Assembly (NCBI GenBank): GCA_001661515.1 | Contig: LUVW01000002.1 | Span: forward strand, 69,850 to 133,849 | Length of the DNA stretch: 64,000 bases | Direction of reading: 5' to 3' | Source: Capniomyces stellatus | Lineage: Eukaryota > Kickxellomycota > Harpellomycetes > Harpellales > Legeriomycetaceae | Shown here: positions 11,463-23,400 of the stretch, piece by piece | How the letters are laid out: every line of letters starts with the position of its first letter | Numbering within the stretch: position 1 is the first letter of the stretch | Made by a program: the position numbers and the translations under genes | Notes under the pieces: model-generated | The model's input: only the letters and a program-made list of their open reading frames with translations | What the model was told of the DNA's origin: nothing | The model's database searches: none

Positions 11463-11887
11463 AAAGTATTACTAGTTAAAGCACTAGGCTTTGCCGATCA
11501 ACTTTCAAGTTTTCTTGCCTATAACATATACACAGTGGGCAATTCAAAAGCCCGTCACCGATTTCCTGGAATAATTTAATTTGAAATTATCATAAATTTA
11601 AACGATAAAAACTATTATCGCAATTCTTTTTTATTTATTTTATTAACGAGTTTATTGGTAACAGAATCAACACACCAAAATTCTTTTTTTAATAAAAAAA
11701 ACTATACCGTTTATGATTTATAGTTAATACCTAGAAAGCCAGGAATGCTATATTTGTATGTATATATTTATTTATCTAAGAATGCTATATTTACAATTAT
11801 AAAATTAGTTTTGCTATTACAAAAACTATGCATTTCTATCCAGGCTTAAGGAATCAAATATTGGCATGAATCTTTTAGTATTATCAT
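11463..11887. terminator. Shared 3' region of two convergent genes
   Basis: About 425 bp of AT-rich DNA between two stop codons that face each other. It contains several aataaa/ttaata-type stretches suited to polyadenylation on either strand, but no defined signal can be assigned. Confidence 0.4.
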
Positions 11888-13465
11888 TTACTGTGTACAG
11901 TTAGCTTTGTCGATGCAATTGACTTGGATTTTTGATATTGTTGTTTTATCCTTTTCTGACCCCAGTCCAAGATAAAGCGCGCTGGACGACATCATAGCTT
12001 TATAGTTATACTCTGACGGTTTAATACGCAAAACCACTTTATTATTATACCCAATGGCAATTCCATTATTTCCGGAGATTATCTGAACTTTAGTACTATT
12101 TATATTAACCAATTTATTTTCTCCAGCTTTTGCAGGCTTGTTGCCCTCCAGCGTCCATTTCCCGGTATTTAATCCCAATTTTGCTTTAGTCAAATATGTT
12201 CTCTGTAGGCCTGATTTGATGTATATGGCAAAGTAATAGTCTGACGAGCTTTTAACCTCCAAACTGACAGAAAACCCAGCATCCTTGCATTTAATTTGCA
12301 GCGCTTTACCGAAGCTCGGAGCCATTTTTGAGTTTGACCCGGCACCTTTATTTATAACTAAATCCTTATATTTTTTATTACACTTGTTGCTATTAATAAC
12401 ACGACCGTCGTCAAAGCAGACCCCTGCGTTATCGCATCTTGGTCCTGTACATGAAATATGCTTTGAAATAAACGAGTTCCAATAACCCGACAGAAGCATA
12501 TATACCGCAACAGAGCCGTTGGAGTTGCATGAGTTGCCCTTTGGTTGTATTATGGTGCTTCCTATTCCTATAAGTTTGGTGTAATCTCTGCTAACTAGTG
12601 GTCCGCCGCTGTCGCCAAAACATATGGAGCCAACTGAGGATTGGGAAACACAGAATACTTTGCCGCTCTTTACGTTTTGTTTATGGTAGACATTACAGAC
12701 GGATGGATTGCCTGCCACTACTGCCAACTGCTGCAGTACTGAATGCCTTGAAGCATCAGAACCAGAATCAGACGCCCCAAATCCTAGTATTCTAAAGCTT
12801 GAATTGATGTTTACCCGTTCCTTTTCAATTTCGACTGGGGTCGCAATGCTATTTGGAACACAGCTGCTTAGAACTAGTAATGCTATATCGTTCTATAGTC
12901 AGTATTTAACATAAGCCATTCAGAATTTGGCATTGTGTAGTATCTCAATGACTCGAATAGCTGTAAAGTCAGCCTTCCAACTAATAGAGTATGTACTGGT
13001 GTCACTAGTTGCCCATGTTATATCAACTGGTTGTGCATGTAAGCAACTTACATTATACGGCTTTACGTGCTTGTAATCGGGGTGGATTATAACCTTCTTC
13101 ACTTTAAATATGTTTTTGTTTATAGGTAGCGGATCGATGCTACCTACTCCTACTTGTATTTTGTCCATATTGGCTGGTAGGCTGGTCTTTGACCCCACCA
13201 AGCACTGTGCTGCTGTTATTACTACATTTGGCGCTATGAGCGTTGCGGTGCAGCTGAAAGCCACTTTGCCAGTGGTTCTAAAGTGCACCACTGATTTAAA
13301 ATGTTTGAATTCTGCATTTAACCCACCATCAATGTTTGCCACTATTCTGTCGTCGACACTGTCTTTTGCTGATATGATAGGTATGTAACTGTTTAATGAA
13401 GATTGATGCGATGGGTTGATAAAATATACAAACAGATACAAGAGTAATGATAGTAACTTGGACAT
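11888..13465 (-). CDS. Trypsin-family serine protease homologue, His-to-Gln, with extra C-terminal domain
   Basis: Two exons (13465-13052 and 12892-11888) with an intron 13051-12893 (donor GTAAGT, acceptor CTATAG) give 472 residues. A signal-like N-terminus (MSKLLSLLLYLFVYF) precedes an activation-type motif DDRIVANIDGG near residue 39. The catalytic His of the TAAHC motif is replaced: the sequence reads TAAQC (Gln87, codon CAG). Asp140 (NDIALL, formed by the splice junction) and Ser233 (GDSGGPL) are present, and the S1-pocket position is Ser227. Such changes make inactive serine protease homologues in other groups, so catalysis is doubtful. Residues about 305-472 form a diverged copy of the domain found four times in the neighbouring 8364-11462 gene (KYKDLVINKG, YYFAIYIKSG, VNCIDKANC). 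It is probably secreted. By inference it acts in binding or as a decoy, not in proteolysis. Confidence 0.82.
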
Positions 13466-14958
13466 TCTAGATGATTTGGTTAGTTAACGATTGCATGTTT
13501 ATGTGTTTTGTAAAAAGGGAGGGAGATGATTGTTGTTAGGTGCTTTAAACTCAAGTGTACAGATGCGAGTTGATTTATAAACAGTTTTATGGATTTGATA
13601 AACAGGGTAAATTATTTGGTGAATAATTTTCTGGTCTTTAGTTACAGTTTAATGTTGAATCTAAATACATAAAAACAATAAATCCCGGGATTTTACACTT
13701 TTCTTTATAGAAAGAAAAGCACACTTAAAGCCAAAAATAAAGAGGAGTAATAAAAAATTGTAGGGTATGGGTATTTGGAGTTGTTACTAATAACACCGGA
13801 AACAACTTCCATGATACCTCAAAGTATATCAAGTTGAACATTGAATTACTTAATCTGCTAGTAAACCATCTCCTTGGTCGTTTTTTTTCTTCGATACTTT
13901 TCTTATTACTGAAATAGTATTTGCAAATCATAAACTACTTTTTTTTTTTTTTGACATCAACCATTAATTCCCGTAATTTTTAATATTTGCTCATTTTATT
14001 TATGTGGTATATTGGCAACAGTAATAATATAACAATTCTCGTAATTTAATTTAACTTAACAAATCTTAAAGAAATTAAACCAATCAAGTAAATTAAGCAC
14101 TAATTTTAGAATTGAATTATTTTTTAAAAAAATTTGAAATTTTGGCTTATTTGAACAAAGTTACAAATTGCTCAAATAACTTTGTAATCTTTACATTTTA
14201 GCTTAATATGCAAATAGTCGATTGCAAACTGGTGTTTCATTTCTCTATTGTAATTGGCGTTTCTCTTATATAAGCAAAAAGTTTGGTAATAAGAAAAGAA
14301 ACTCGTCAATTTAGTCAATAAAAAAGAATCTAATTATATATAAATTCCAAGTATAGAACTTGAAAAACGTAAAACTTGTAAAACTTGTACTTTTAAACCA
14401 AGCAGTCTGGAGTTGGTGAGTGAGTCTGGGATTTACAATGATGGGGGAAACATTGTCAAATTAAATGATACACGAGCAAGGACAGTCATGGGTGCTGCAG
14501 TTGCCTATAATTTTAATGTAGTCGAGACTTTGACTTTAAATTAGAAGGAGCTGAAAAGAGTTTTTCGACTTGTTAGCTACCCATTTTTTATACCACAGGT
14601 GATGAATAAAAAATGAGTCATAAATTGTACAGTAGCACACTGAACGCCTGATATATTTGGATCCAGACTTTAGTTGTGTTTGTCAGTAGACTGTGTAACT
14701 TGCAAAGAACCGTGTTTGTTTACATAATAAATAAACTAGCACGTTAAACAGCTGGGTACAACAATTACAATACGGGACTTTGAGGAACTAAATAGTGGTG
14801 GTAGTGGTTATTCTATTAAATAATGTGATTAATTTTGATCTAAACCTGTTGCCAATACCGCTAGAATGTAGAGTATTTCCAGGAAGTGTGCGTATAAACA
14901 AATAAAAGTGATAAACTATAGTTTGCGAGTAAACGGTAGATAAATACAAATTTATGAT
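13466..14958. other. AT-rich intergenic region
   Basis: Promoter side of the protease homologue and 3' side of the palmitoyltransferase. Only short, unlikely frames are present, and no RNA gene pattern was seen. Confidence 0.5.
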
Positions 14959-17732
14959 CTAATAACGAAAGTACAGCTTGACGTTGTTGAATATGCTGTC
15001 AGTGTATGGGTTTTTAGAATGCTTTTTAGTGGCCTTTACCCACACTTCAGGATCCACGTGTGTGTCGTTGGTAGTCTTCAATATCATATCTTCACCGATG
15101 CAATCATTTGAGCACATGTCGGCATTGCTGTCATTTGGTATAAACAACGGGACCAAAGAACTGTCGCTGAAAGTTGGGTCTAGCAGCAGCTTTTTGTAAA
15201 TGAACAGTCTGCCGTTTTTTATTGCGCCGTTTAGCACCCTCTGTTTATACATCTCATTGGCAGTGGCTCCGTGCAATAAAAGATACATTTGGTAGAATAT
15301 GTAAAACAGCACTGCTGGAATCAAGAAAACCATACTAGACGTCAAAAGAGTCAGATTCCTGTTCATTTTCAGCATAGCCTAGGTTTTGGTTTTAGCACAA
15401 GAAATGAATTAGTGATCAAAACATTTATTATAAGTGAACTCGATTTTTTTTTAAAAAAAAAAGTCATGATTCGTTTCTTAAAAAAAAGCTTCAATTCAGT
15501 TGAAAAAAAAAGTTTCCCTCACTTTCAAAAAAGATGGAAAGAAGATAATAAAAGTTGGCAATGGGGAAATTTAAAAACGCTGGAAATATGATATTGAAAC
15601 TTACTAATGTATACTCCAAGGCATTCAAATCTCTATTGATATTCAAATAGGCATCGTAAACCTTCTTTTTGCCAATACCATGCTCGACATAATCGTTGTA
15701 TAGTATAGAGGCCATCACCAGCGATCCCAGCACACACAAAGCAGCAAAGGATAGCAGAAAGGCCATAAACCACTTATAGTTGTCATTTGCAACGCACGAG
15801 TTGGTCCATAGACAATGATGGTCATACATCGATACGCATTTGTTGCAGGCGTTGCAGTGTTTTGATCTAGCTGGTCTGAAATGTGTGTATTTCAAATAAA
15901 TAAGTCTTGGAAAAGCAGTGTGTACATTCCCAACCACCAATATCACTTTTAGTAAATGACTCGTGCCGCATAAATAATTGAACTTACTTTAAGGTCTTGC
16001 AAGTTGTGCAGACTTTCTTTGAGTAATATATCCCGTCGTAGAAAAATCTTTTGGAAAGCTCACCCACATTCCCCACCTCAACGTATCCTGGATCCATTTT
16101 GGCTGATCTCAAGTATGTCACTATGTTTACTGCAACCAACAAAAGCGAGCCATATCTAGTTTGGTCAAATATAACATTTAAATTATAATTAGTTTTGCTT
16201 TTGCTTTTGCTTTTTCCACAATTGAGATTTTGCTCTATTGAGATTTTGCTCTTTTCTTTAAAAAAAATATATTCTGATTCTGTTTTTTTTGGTATGCACT
16301 AATTTTTGAGAATGATAAACTTTTTTTTACTTTATAAACAACCCGATTCGGTAGCCTTTGTCCGACAGTCTAAAAATGTTGCAAGTTCGGGATAATAGCA
16401 GTTTTCGATATTGGTGTTAGTTTAAAAAAAATCGGGTAAACAGCACAGGGTATTGACTTTGACAAAATCAACTATACCATGGTAAATGTAAAAAGTACCA
16501 ATGTACTAATGTTTATATGTGTAAATACATGAAATGTTACCCAATGAAATCCGGTAGTCCCAGTGTATCCAGCACAACCCTAAATAGCACAAGGTTAAAT
16601 TTATACACTCAAGAGTTAAACTGCATTCTGATTTTTCAACCAAGCTGATGTTACAATCAAGCAAGATCACCGCGAATTAAATGCATAAAGAAAATGTTGC
16701 TTACTTGTAGGCTGTGACTGTTGAGTAACCTGCCTCAACCATTCTATGGAATGGCCCAAACAAATAGTAAACCAGCGAGATCGTATACAAAACCACAAAC
16801 ATTCTCTAGTACAAGAGTAAAAAGGCGAAATACATTTGTATCCAAAACAATGTTAATATATTAGCCTAAACAGCTGGCTGTACGGTGCTGTGTATATATA
16901 TTGATACCAATGGTAGTTTAGCTCGGATTGACTTACAGCATATGTTGGGCTGGACTTGTACTTGTCAATGACCTTCTCAAACTTTTTATCGTCAAGCAAA
17001 CACTTCAAGTCATAAATCCTAATCAGTTTCATTATTTTGTGTTTTATTATACTGCACACACAAAACCGACTAGAACAACGTCGTGTGTTTGAAACACATC
17101 AAATTCAAAAAATAAATTACTTTAGTTAAATCAAAACTTACAGTGACGAAGGTCTAAACCCATTTATGTAGTCATGGATGGTTCCTATTATCGTGTTTCT
17201 ATTTTTAAAACACCATGAAAAAAAACTGCCAATCAGCTAAAGTTCGTCGCTGTAAATTTTACCGCCAACTTTTATCTTGCTACTTTATCAGTTCAAAATT
17301 GTATAACCTGTTTTGTACAAATATGGCGGGTTTTAAACATACCTAAAATATATATTTTTTCCAAATATCATTATCGTCAGAAACATACAAAAAGCAACAA
17401 AAGAAGCAGCTACCGCAATCTCGATTTCGCCCTATTTTGTTTTCAAAATGTAGTAAACATAGCGATACACATTATGTTTGACTTGTCAATAGTGTTTGTG
17501 TTAAATAGGCTAAATCATTGAGCAATTCTACTTTATGGATTCTGTTTTTTTTTAGATTTCAATTCTGAATTCTGAATGAAACCAAAATATTAGTCAATGT
17601 GATAATGCTTGGCTACTAGTAGATACCAATTTGCATACTGGCGTCAAGCTCTGTCTAGCTTACCTTTGAAAATATGTCTGCCTCCTCCATTTCTATGCCT
17701 ACGCCTACGTTTATAATATCTTGTTTTATCAT
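14959..17732 (-). CDS. SWF1: DHHC palmitoyltransferase, Swf1/ZDHHC4-like
   Basis: Nine exons with matching phases: 17732-17664, 17431-17343, 17198-17142, 17051-16937, 16805-16705, 16579-16541, 16155-15988, 15875-15605 and 15378-14959; total 442 residues. The enzyme transfers palmitate to cysteines of membrane proteins; Swf1 acts at the ER on SNAREs and other tail regions. A hydrophobic N-terminal segment is followed by FGKNIYFRNTIIGTIHDYI, like the Swf1 N-terminal region. The zinc-binding module reads KVCTTCKTLKPARSKHCNACNKC followed by DHHC at residues 231-234 (Cys234 catalytic). Two membrane helices flank it on each side. NEMYK follows the last helix as in the TTxE region, and NPYTDSIFNN near the C-terminus resembles the PaCCT motif. 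Usual DHHCPW...NNCVG is here DHHCLWTNSCVA. The start is uncertain, because the frame stays open 14 codons upstream to an acceptor-like CACAG at 17775. Confidence 0.85.
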
Positions 17733-20418
17733 TATAAACCGTTTCTTTATCGCTTTCGCTGATACTTCCCTCAACTGTGAATAATAAAGGAAAAGTACGA
17801 AAGTTTGGTTGTGGATCGCTTAGTTTATTTTTTAATATTTAAATTAGCGCTGTAACGACAGCCTCTTATTATATATTGCATAAATTTGCTTTAGCTTGGT
17901 TGAATGCCTTTACGTTGTGGAGATTTAAACTTTCAGCCTTGTTTCCATTAAGTTGTCAAACTTTATTCTTGACACTCTGATTTGAGCCTGATATGATCAT
18001 TTTGATTTGATTTGATTTGATTTGATTTAATACCCGATTTGACATGAATTATTATTGGAAAGTAGCATTATAAATAGAAAATTGGTTCTGACAAATAAAC
18101 GGATCAGTTCCATTGGACCAAAAAAAACTGACAATAAAATAATGTCTATTTTTAGATGCCTGAACAACTCTCTCGGTCTTATTTTTTAAATCTCTCGAAT
18201 CAAGCCTTTTTAGCGATCGTTTTTATAAACCAAAGTTCCAAATGGTTTGAGGCAATTACTCAAATGCTCGTTTTTTATTTTTACATTTGACCTCAAGGCA
18301 ATAACACAGCTTACTTATTATACTCCCAATAGTCCTAATGTTTGAGCTTTAGGAAGGCTTCTTTTACTCCGGGAATTATCTAGGAACTAGAATTTTTTTT
18401 TTTATGTCGTATTAACAGAGTATATTTATACTCGCATTCATATTTAAATTGGGTTTTTTTTTAGACCTTTGACCAATTTGGCGCATTTGACTTTTAGAGC
18501 CTCAAAACTCCAAAATGTGCAAGTCTTTTGAAATAGAGCTAATGTGCTCAAGAACAAGAAAGTGGTCTATTTGACAAGGCATGACTGGTTTAGTTACAAT
18601 TCAAATTGCCAATCCAAGAAGCTGGTCTGCTAAAATTCATTGTTGGCAGCTTTACTGTCAGACCAAAAAAACGTTAATCCGTGTGTTTATGTTTTTATTG
18701 TGAGGTTAGCCCGTGTTTTTGTATAATCACTGTCGACGTAATGGGGACAATCATTTGATCTGCTTCAAAATAGTGTGTATCTAAAAAAAAATACAAGGAT
18801 TTGCACTCAACTTGGTGGCATTTCCCCTAACCATTGGTACACTATTAACATGTAAATCTAGGTCAATATTTCAAGGATAAAGTCCTCCTGAGATCCGTAT
18901 TTTCGGAGGCGAAATTATACACCACTAGTCCGACAATCTAAACCAACCCAGACTGGGGGTTCTGCCAGATGATTTTTGCCGAATAGAACTGTATTTGAAT
19001 CTAACTATAATTCTCAAGAGTTGCAGAATTTAAGCTGAATACAATAATGGTATGACGATTTCAATAATAAAGAAAAGTGGTATGATGGACTAAAACCCAA
19101 AAGAAATCAAATAGAGATCTACAAAATCACCAAAACAAAATGTTTAATCTTTAATTTTCAAACAGACAAGTCGAAATAAAACAAAACGACCACCTTAAAA
19201 AACAAACAAATGACCTTGTATGAACTTCAGTAATGATAAAAAAGACCCTGTATGAATTCAAAAAAAATCAAAGTCTTGTTTGGGTTTATCTGATTTTCAC
19301 CTGATTGAGGAAATTCGAGGCTGCCAGTTTTGTAGTGGAAAAAAAGTTAGATCGAAAAATCCTTTATAGATTTATAATTCTAGTTGTATTATAGTACAAT
19401 TTAAGAGTCTTGTACTTGGGCAAATTGCTATAAAAAATACGCAAAAGATTAAAGTGCTTGTGAGTAAGAGAAAAAGATGGAGCTGTGGAAACTAGCAAAG
19501 TAACTGGTCAAAACAATTACTAAAAAAATATGGTTGGGATTGGATGCGATTGAGATTTAAAATTGCCACCTATTTTATTTCGATTTCTGCTGACTAGGCG
19601 CCTAAATGTGTTTTTTTTAATTTAAAAGAAAAAGATATTGAGCGTACTTTATTGGCTTCGTACCAGCTTTCCTTGGAACTTGTTGGACATTTCAGCTATG
19701 AAATGATGATATATAATTAATTACAAAGTAGCAGAGTAGTTATTAGGAGAAATCAATACTTTAACTGAATTTCCCAGTCGTTCCATCAACCAAGGAAGTA
19801 ATAGTTAGAAAGTGCAAACCTGAACAAGTACTCAATAATTCCTTATTAGGTTAAAGTTTTTTATTTGATAAATAAAAATATTTGTTTACTATGTCGCCTT
19901 GGAACTTGAGCAAATAGATTTTAAGAAAGTAAACTTTGTTTTGTTCAGTAAAAGGCCCCAAATTAATATATGCCTGGCAATACAATACCCAGGACAGCAA
20001 TGAGTAAACTATGATTCCACATTTCCCTATTAAAGAAAAGAACGATATATAATACCTAGATTTTTATTCCAAGAGCTTACTTTTTAAAATTCAAATTGGA
20101 TTTGAACATACAACGCAGTAATTTATTCAAAAGCAAAGTAGAATAACGCGCGAGTGGAAAGGGTAATAAACAAAAACATAAGACGCAATCTTCTGGTAAA
20201 GAGCTGCACAAAGAAAGCAAAGTAAGCATCGAAAAAAATCAAAAAGTTATAAAGAAAAGAAAAGGATTAGAGATAGAAACGGAGAATCGAGACTCAAAAT
20301 AGACTTGGTTTGAAATTAGCTGAATTAAAGTGCTGAAAATTGTCGCAAGGAGCATAACAGGGCAGAAGAGTAGGCGGGGGGTAAGGCGTTTAGCATCCAA
20401 AGGTATACCTGCTATATA
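17733..20418. other. Intergenic region between divergent genes
   Basis: About 2.7 kb, AT-rich, without a supported gene. It should contain the promoters of the palmitoyltransferase (leftwards) and the O-GlcNAc transferase (rightwards). An upstream non-coding or coding first exon of the palmitoyltransferase could lie at the left edge. A short pentanucleotide array is at 18001-18028. Confidence 0.5.
18001..18028. repeat. Pentanucleotide microsatellite (TTTGA)n
   Basis: Five perfect units plus a partial one. Confidence 0.9.
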
Positions 20419-23400
20419 ATGAATGCAGGTTACCAACAAGGCAATGCAAAGTTGAAATGTTCACCTCAAGATTTGAAAGCCTCAGAAATATGGGCGAATC
20501 GAAATAATAGTGGCAAGTTAAAGAAAGTAATAAAACTCGACAAAACCAAAATAGCCGAAAATAGAGGCAAATTCAAAAGCAAGTACAAAACAACGATCCA
20601 AGAGAAAATGAGCAACATAGGAAGTGTTGTGGTTGCTAGTGAGGAATTGAAAAAACTGAACTGTGTTTGTAGTCAACAAACAAGCGATGACTCGGCAGAA
20701 AAGGCCAGACAGACACACTTGAATTTTAAAAGGAATGTTTATAACAGAATTTGGATAGATAGAACAGATAGAATAGAAAAAGTCGATGCAGTCGATAGGA
20801 AGGGCGATCACATGGATTTATACAATGAGCATCAAGAAGCTAATAAAGTGAATATGGTTGATGGGGAAATAAAAGGGCCTTCGCGATATGAAGGGGGAGT
20901 TAATTTAAGGTACGATGAAAGCCAAGTAAGTTGGCGTGAGGCATTAGCGGTTGAAGGACCACGAATAAATTATTCGGCTATAGGAGCACCCCTAAGCTAC
21001 AACCCAACATACATAAACAATAACAGCAACGCTCCAAGCCGCAACAGCGTAAACAATTTAGTGGGCGGTAGCAGATACGAAGACTATGCAAACTACGGCC
21101 AACAGTCTTGGTTTTACGACGCCCACGGCCTACAAAACAATCAAAATGTAAATTACACTCGAATAGCAGACAATAACCGTTACCCGCAAATGGATCCACC
21201 ACCATCGCCAACAATACCTTCTTTTTATACCAGAGATACACACAATTTGATGTTGCCCGCTTCACCAAGACAGTATGCGCCACAAATACATCATCCCAAC
21301 ATTAGCAACTCCAACTGCACTAGTTACCAAACCTCAGAGTATAGAAATGATAGAAATTGCTACGAGAGTACCAGCTACAGGACCAACGGCTACAATCCAG
21401 ATAACATGGTTGGCAACGAACGGACTGATTACACAGTTCCCAACACCGCACTGGGCATTGGTGTAGGGGCGACAGAAGGGGCCCGATTTTTTGCTTTAAG
21501 TTGCCAGTTTGGTTGTTGCAACAACCAGCTGGGTCCCAGACTTGATGGCGCTAGCCTAGGCTGTACTCGAAACACAAGCTATAGCAACTTGGCCTATGGC
21601 GATAATGGAAGCGGATATTCAGACAACGCGAACGGTTTGGCTCGAGCACAGCCTAGCAACATACCACTCAATCCGTACTATCCAAACCTGAGTCAAAATA
21701 TTCTCCATGAAAATAGTGCATATACTGATTCAATCTACCAACAAGCTGGTAGCCAAACCAACTCGTCTAGATATTATGCTGGTTCGGAATACAGCTACCA
21801 TGGAGCGGTCGCTGGTAACATTGGTCAATATAACAATTTGGCCATGGGGAACGATGAGGTAAACTATAAAGACAGCTCTGTTGAGAGACGCCACTACTTT
21901 TTAAACGGAAACGATGAAGAAAACAAAGCTACTCAAAGCCTCGAGGCTGGAAGTGTATATAGCAGCGGCTTTGTGGGCAGCAATTCGAACACACACCAAA
22001 ATGGACATATGGGTTCCAGCCACCAGAACCATTACGGCGGACCCAACCAAATAGGCGTCTGCGAGAGCAACTATAAATTCCAAAGCGACTACAGCAACCA
22101 AAATGGGATTGGGTTGAACAGTAACTTGGGTGGGTATGGTTTGGGGGAGCAAACGTTTGATGAGGCAAAGCTTGAAAAGATACTGATATACGCACACGAG
22201 ACGTTCGCGAAAAACCACATGGACAGGAATTTGCTATCCGACCTTGAGTATATATGTCATAGCTATCCGAAATTCCTTCCAGGGAAACTGCTTTTAGCGT
22301 GTGTTCACTTTTCAAGACGGAGCTTTGACGAGTCGTTGAAAGTGAATATGGACATTTTGTCGATTGAGCCCAGCTATGTTGAGGCAATGTCTAATATAGG
22401 AACAACGCTCCAGAGTATGGGGCGATTAAAAGAGGCAGAGGGCTGGTGGCGGAAGGCAATTAGGATAAAGAATGACTACTTTGACGCGATCGAAAACCTG
22501 ATAGGCGTTTTGTGTGCTAATGAGTCTGGCGGTGCAAAGCCGAGGTACTCTGAGGCTCTCCAGATCTGTGAATTTGTGGTAAGCAGATTGGAGATTGGTG
22601 TTGATGGCAACGGCAGCGGCGCCCCAGGGGGAATAGATGGTGTACAAGGAACACAGGGGAGGAGAAAGAGGCCTAAAGCATACAGTGTGCTGGATAAACA
22701 CAGGCCTAGACTCCAGTCGCTGCTCTACTCGCTGGGAAACCTGAAGCACACACTAGGGGATGCTATTGGAGCCAGAGCCGTGTACCAAGACGCCATTGAG
22801 TGTGTACTGGGGGAGATGACGCTGAGTGAGCTGATGGAAGATATGGAACGGGTTGCAAAACTAGATGAGCTAAGTCAGGTTTATGACAGCGCGATATATG
22901 GCAGTGGTCCTGGCACTGATGCAAATGAGTCAATGGACTGCAACGAGGGGTCAAGGGACCTGTGCCCCAGCAAAAGCATTGGTGGCTGGATGGCAAGTTT
23001 GAAGACGTTCCTGATGACTCCAAGCAGGGCAACAGAGTGCTTGAATATAATATTCCCCGGCTACAATGGGCTGCTTCCCGGGCTTGCAGCCGCGCTTACA
23101 GGGGACAGATCTGTTGAGCTTCAAGTAAGTCAAGTGTCAGCCAATTTGCTCCTAACCCTTGCAAAGTCCTTTCAAGAACACCCAACCGAGGTGCAGCCGC
23201 TATCGGTTGTTCTTCCCCTGTACTATCTGTCATTGGCACTGAATCCATCGCCCTCAACATGCAACAACTTGGGGATTATTCTGTCTGGACTGCCTAGTCC
23301 GCTGACACCAGTCAACTTACCTAATGGAGCAAACCCAAACAGGCCTATTCAGACCCAGGCGTCATTGGGGTCGGCATTGGCAATGCAGTACTATGCCTTT

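Noticed and set aside
18885..18990. GC-richer patch with a short CCTCC...GGAGG inverted repeat
   Set aside because: Stem is too short and no tRNA, snRNA or coding pattern emerges.
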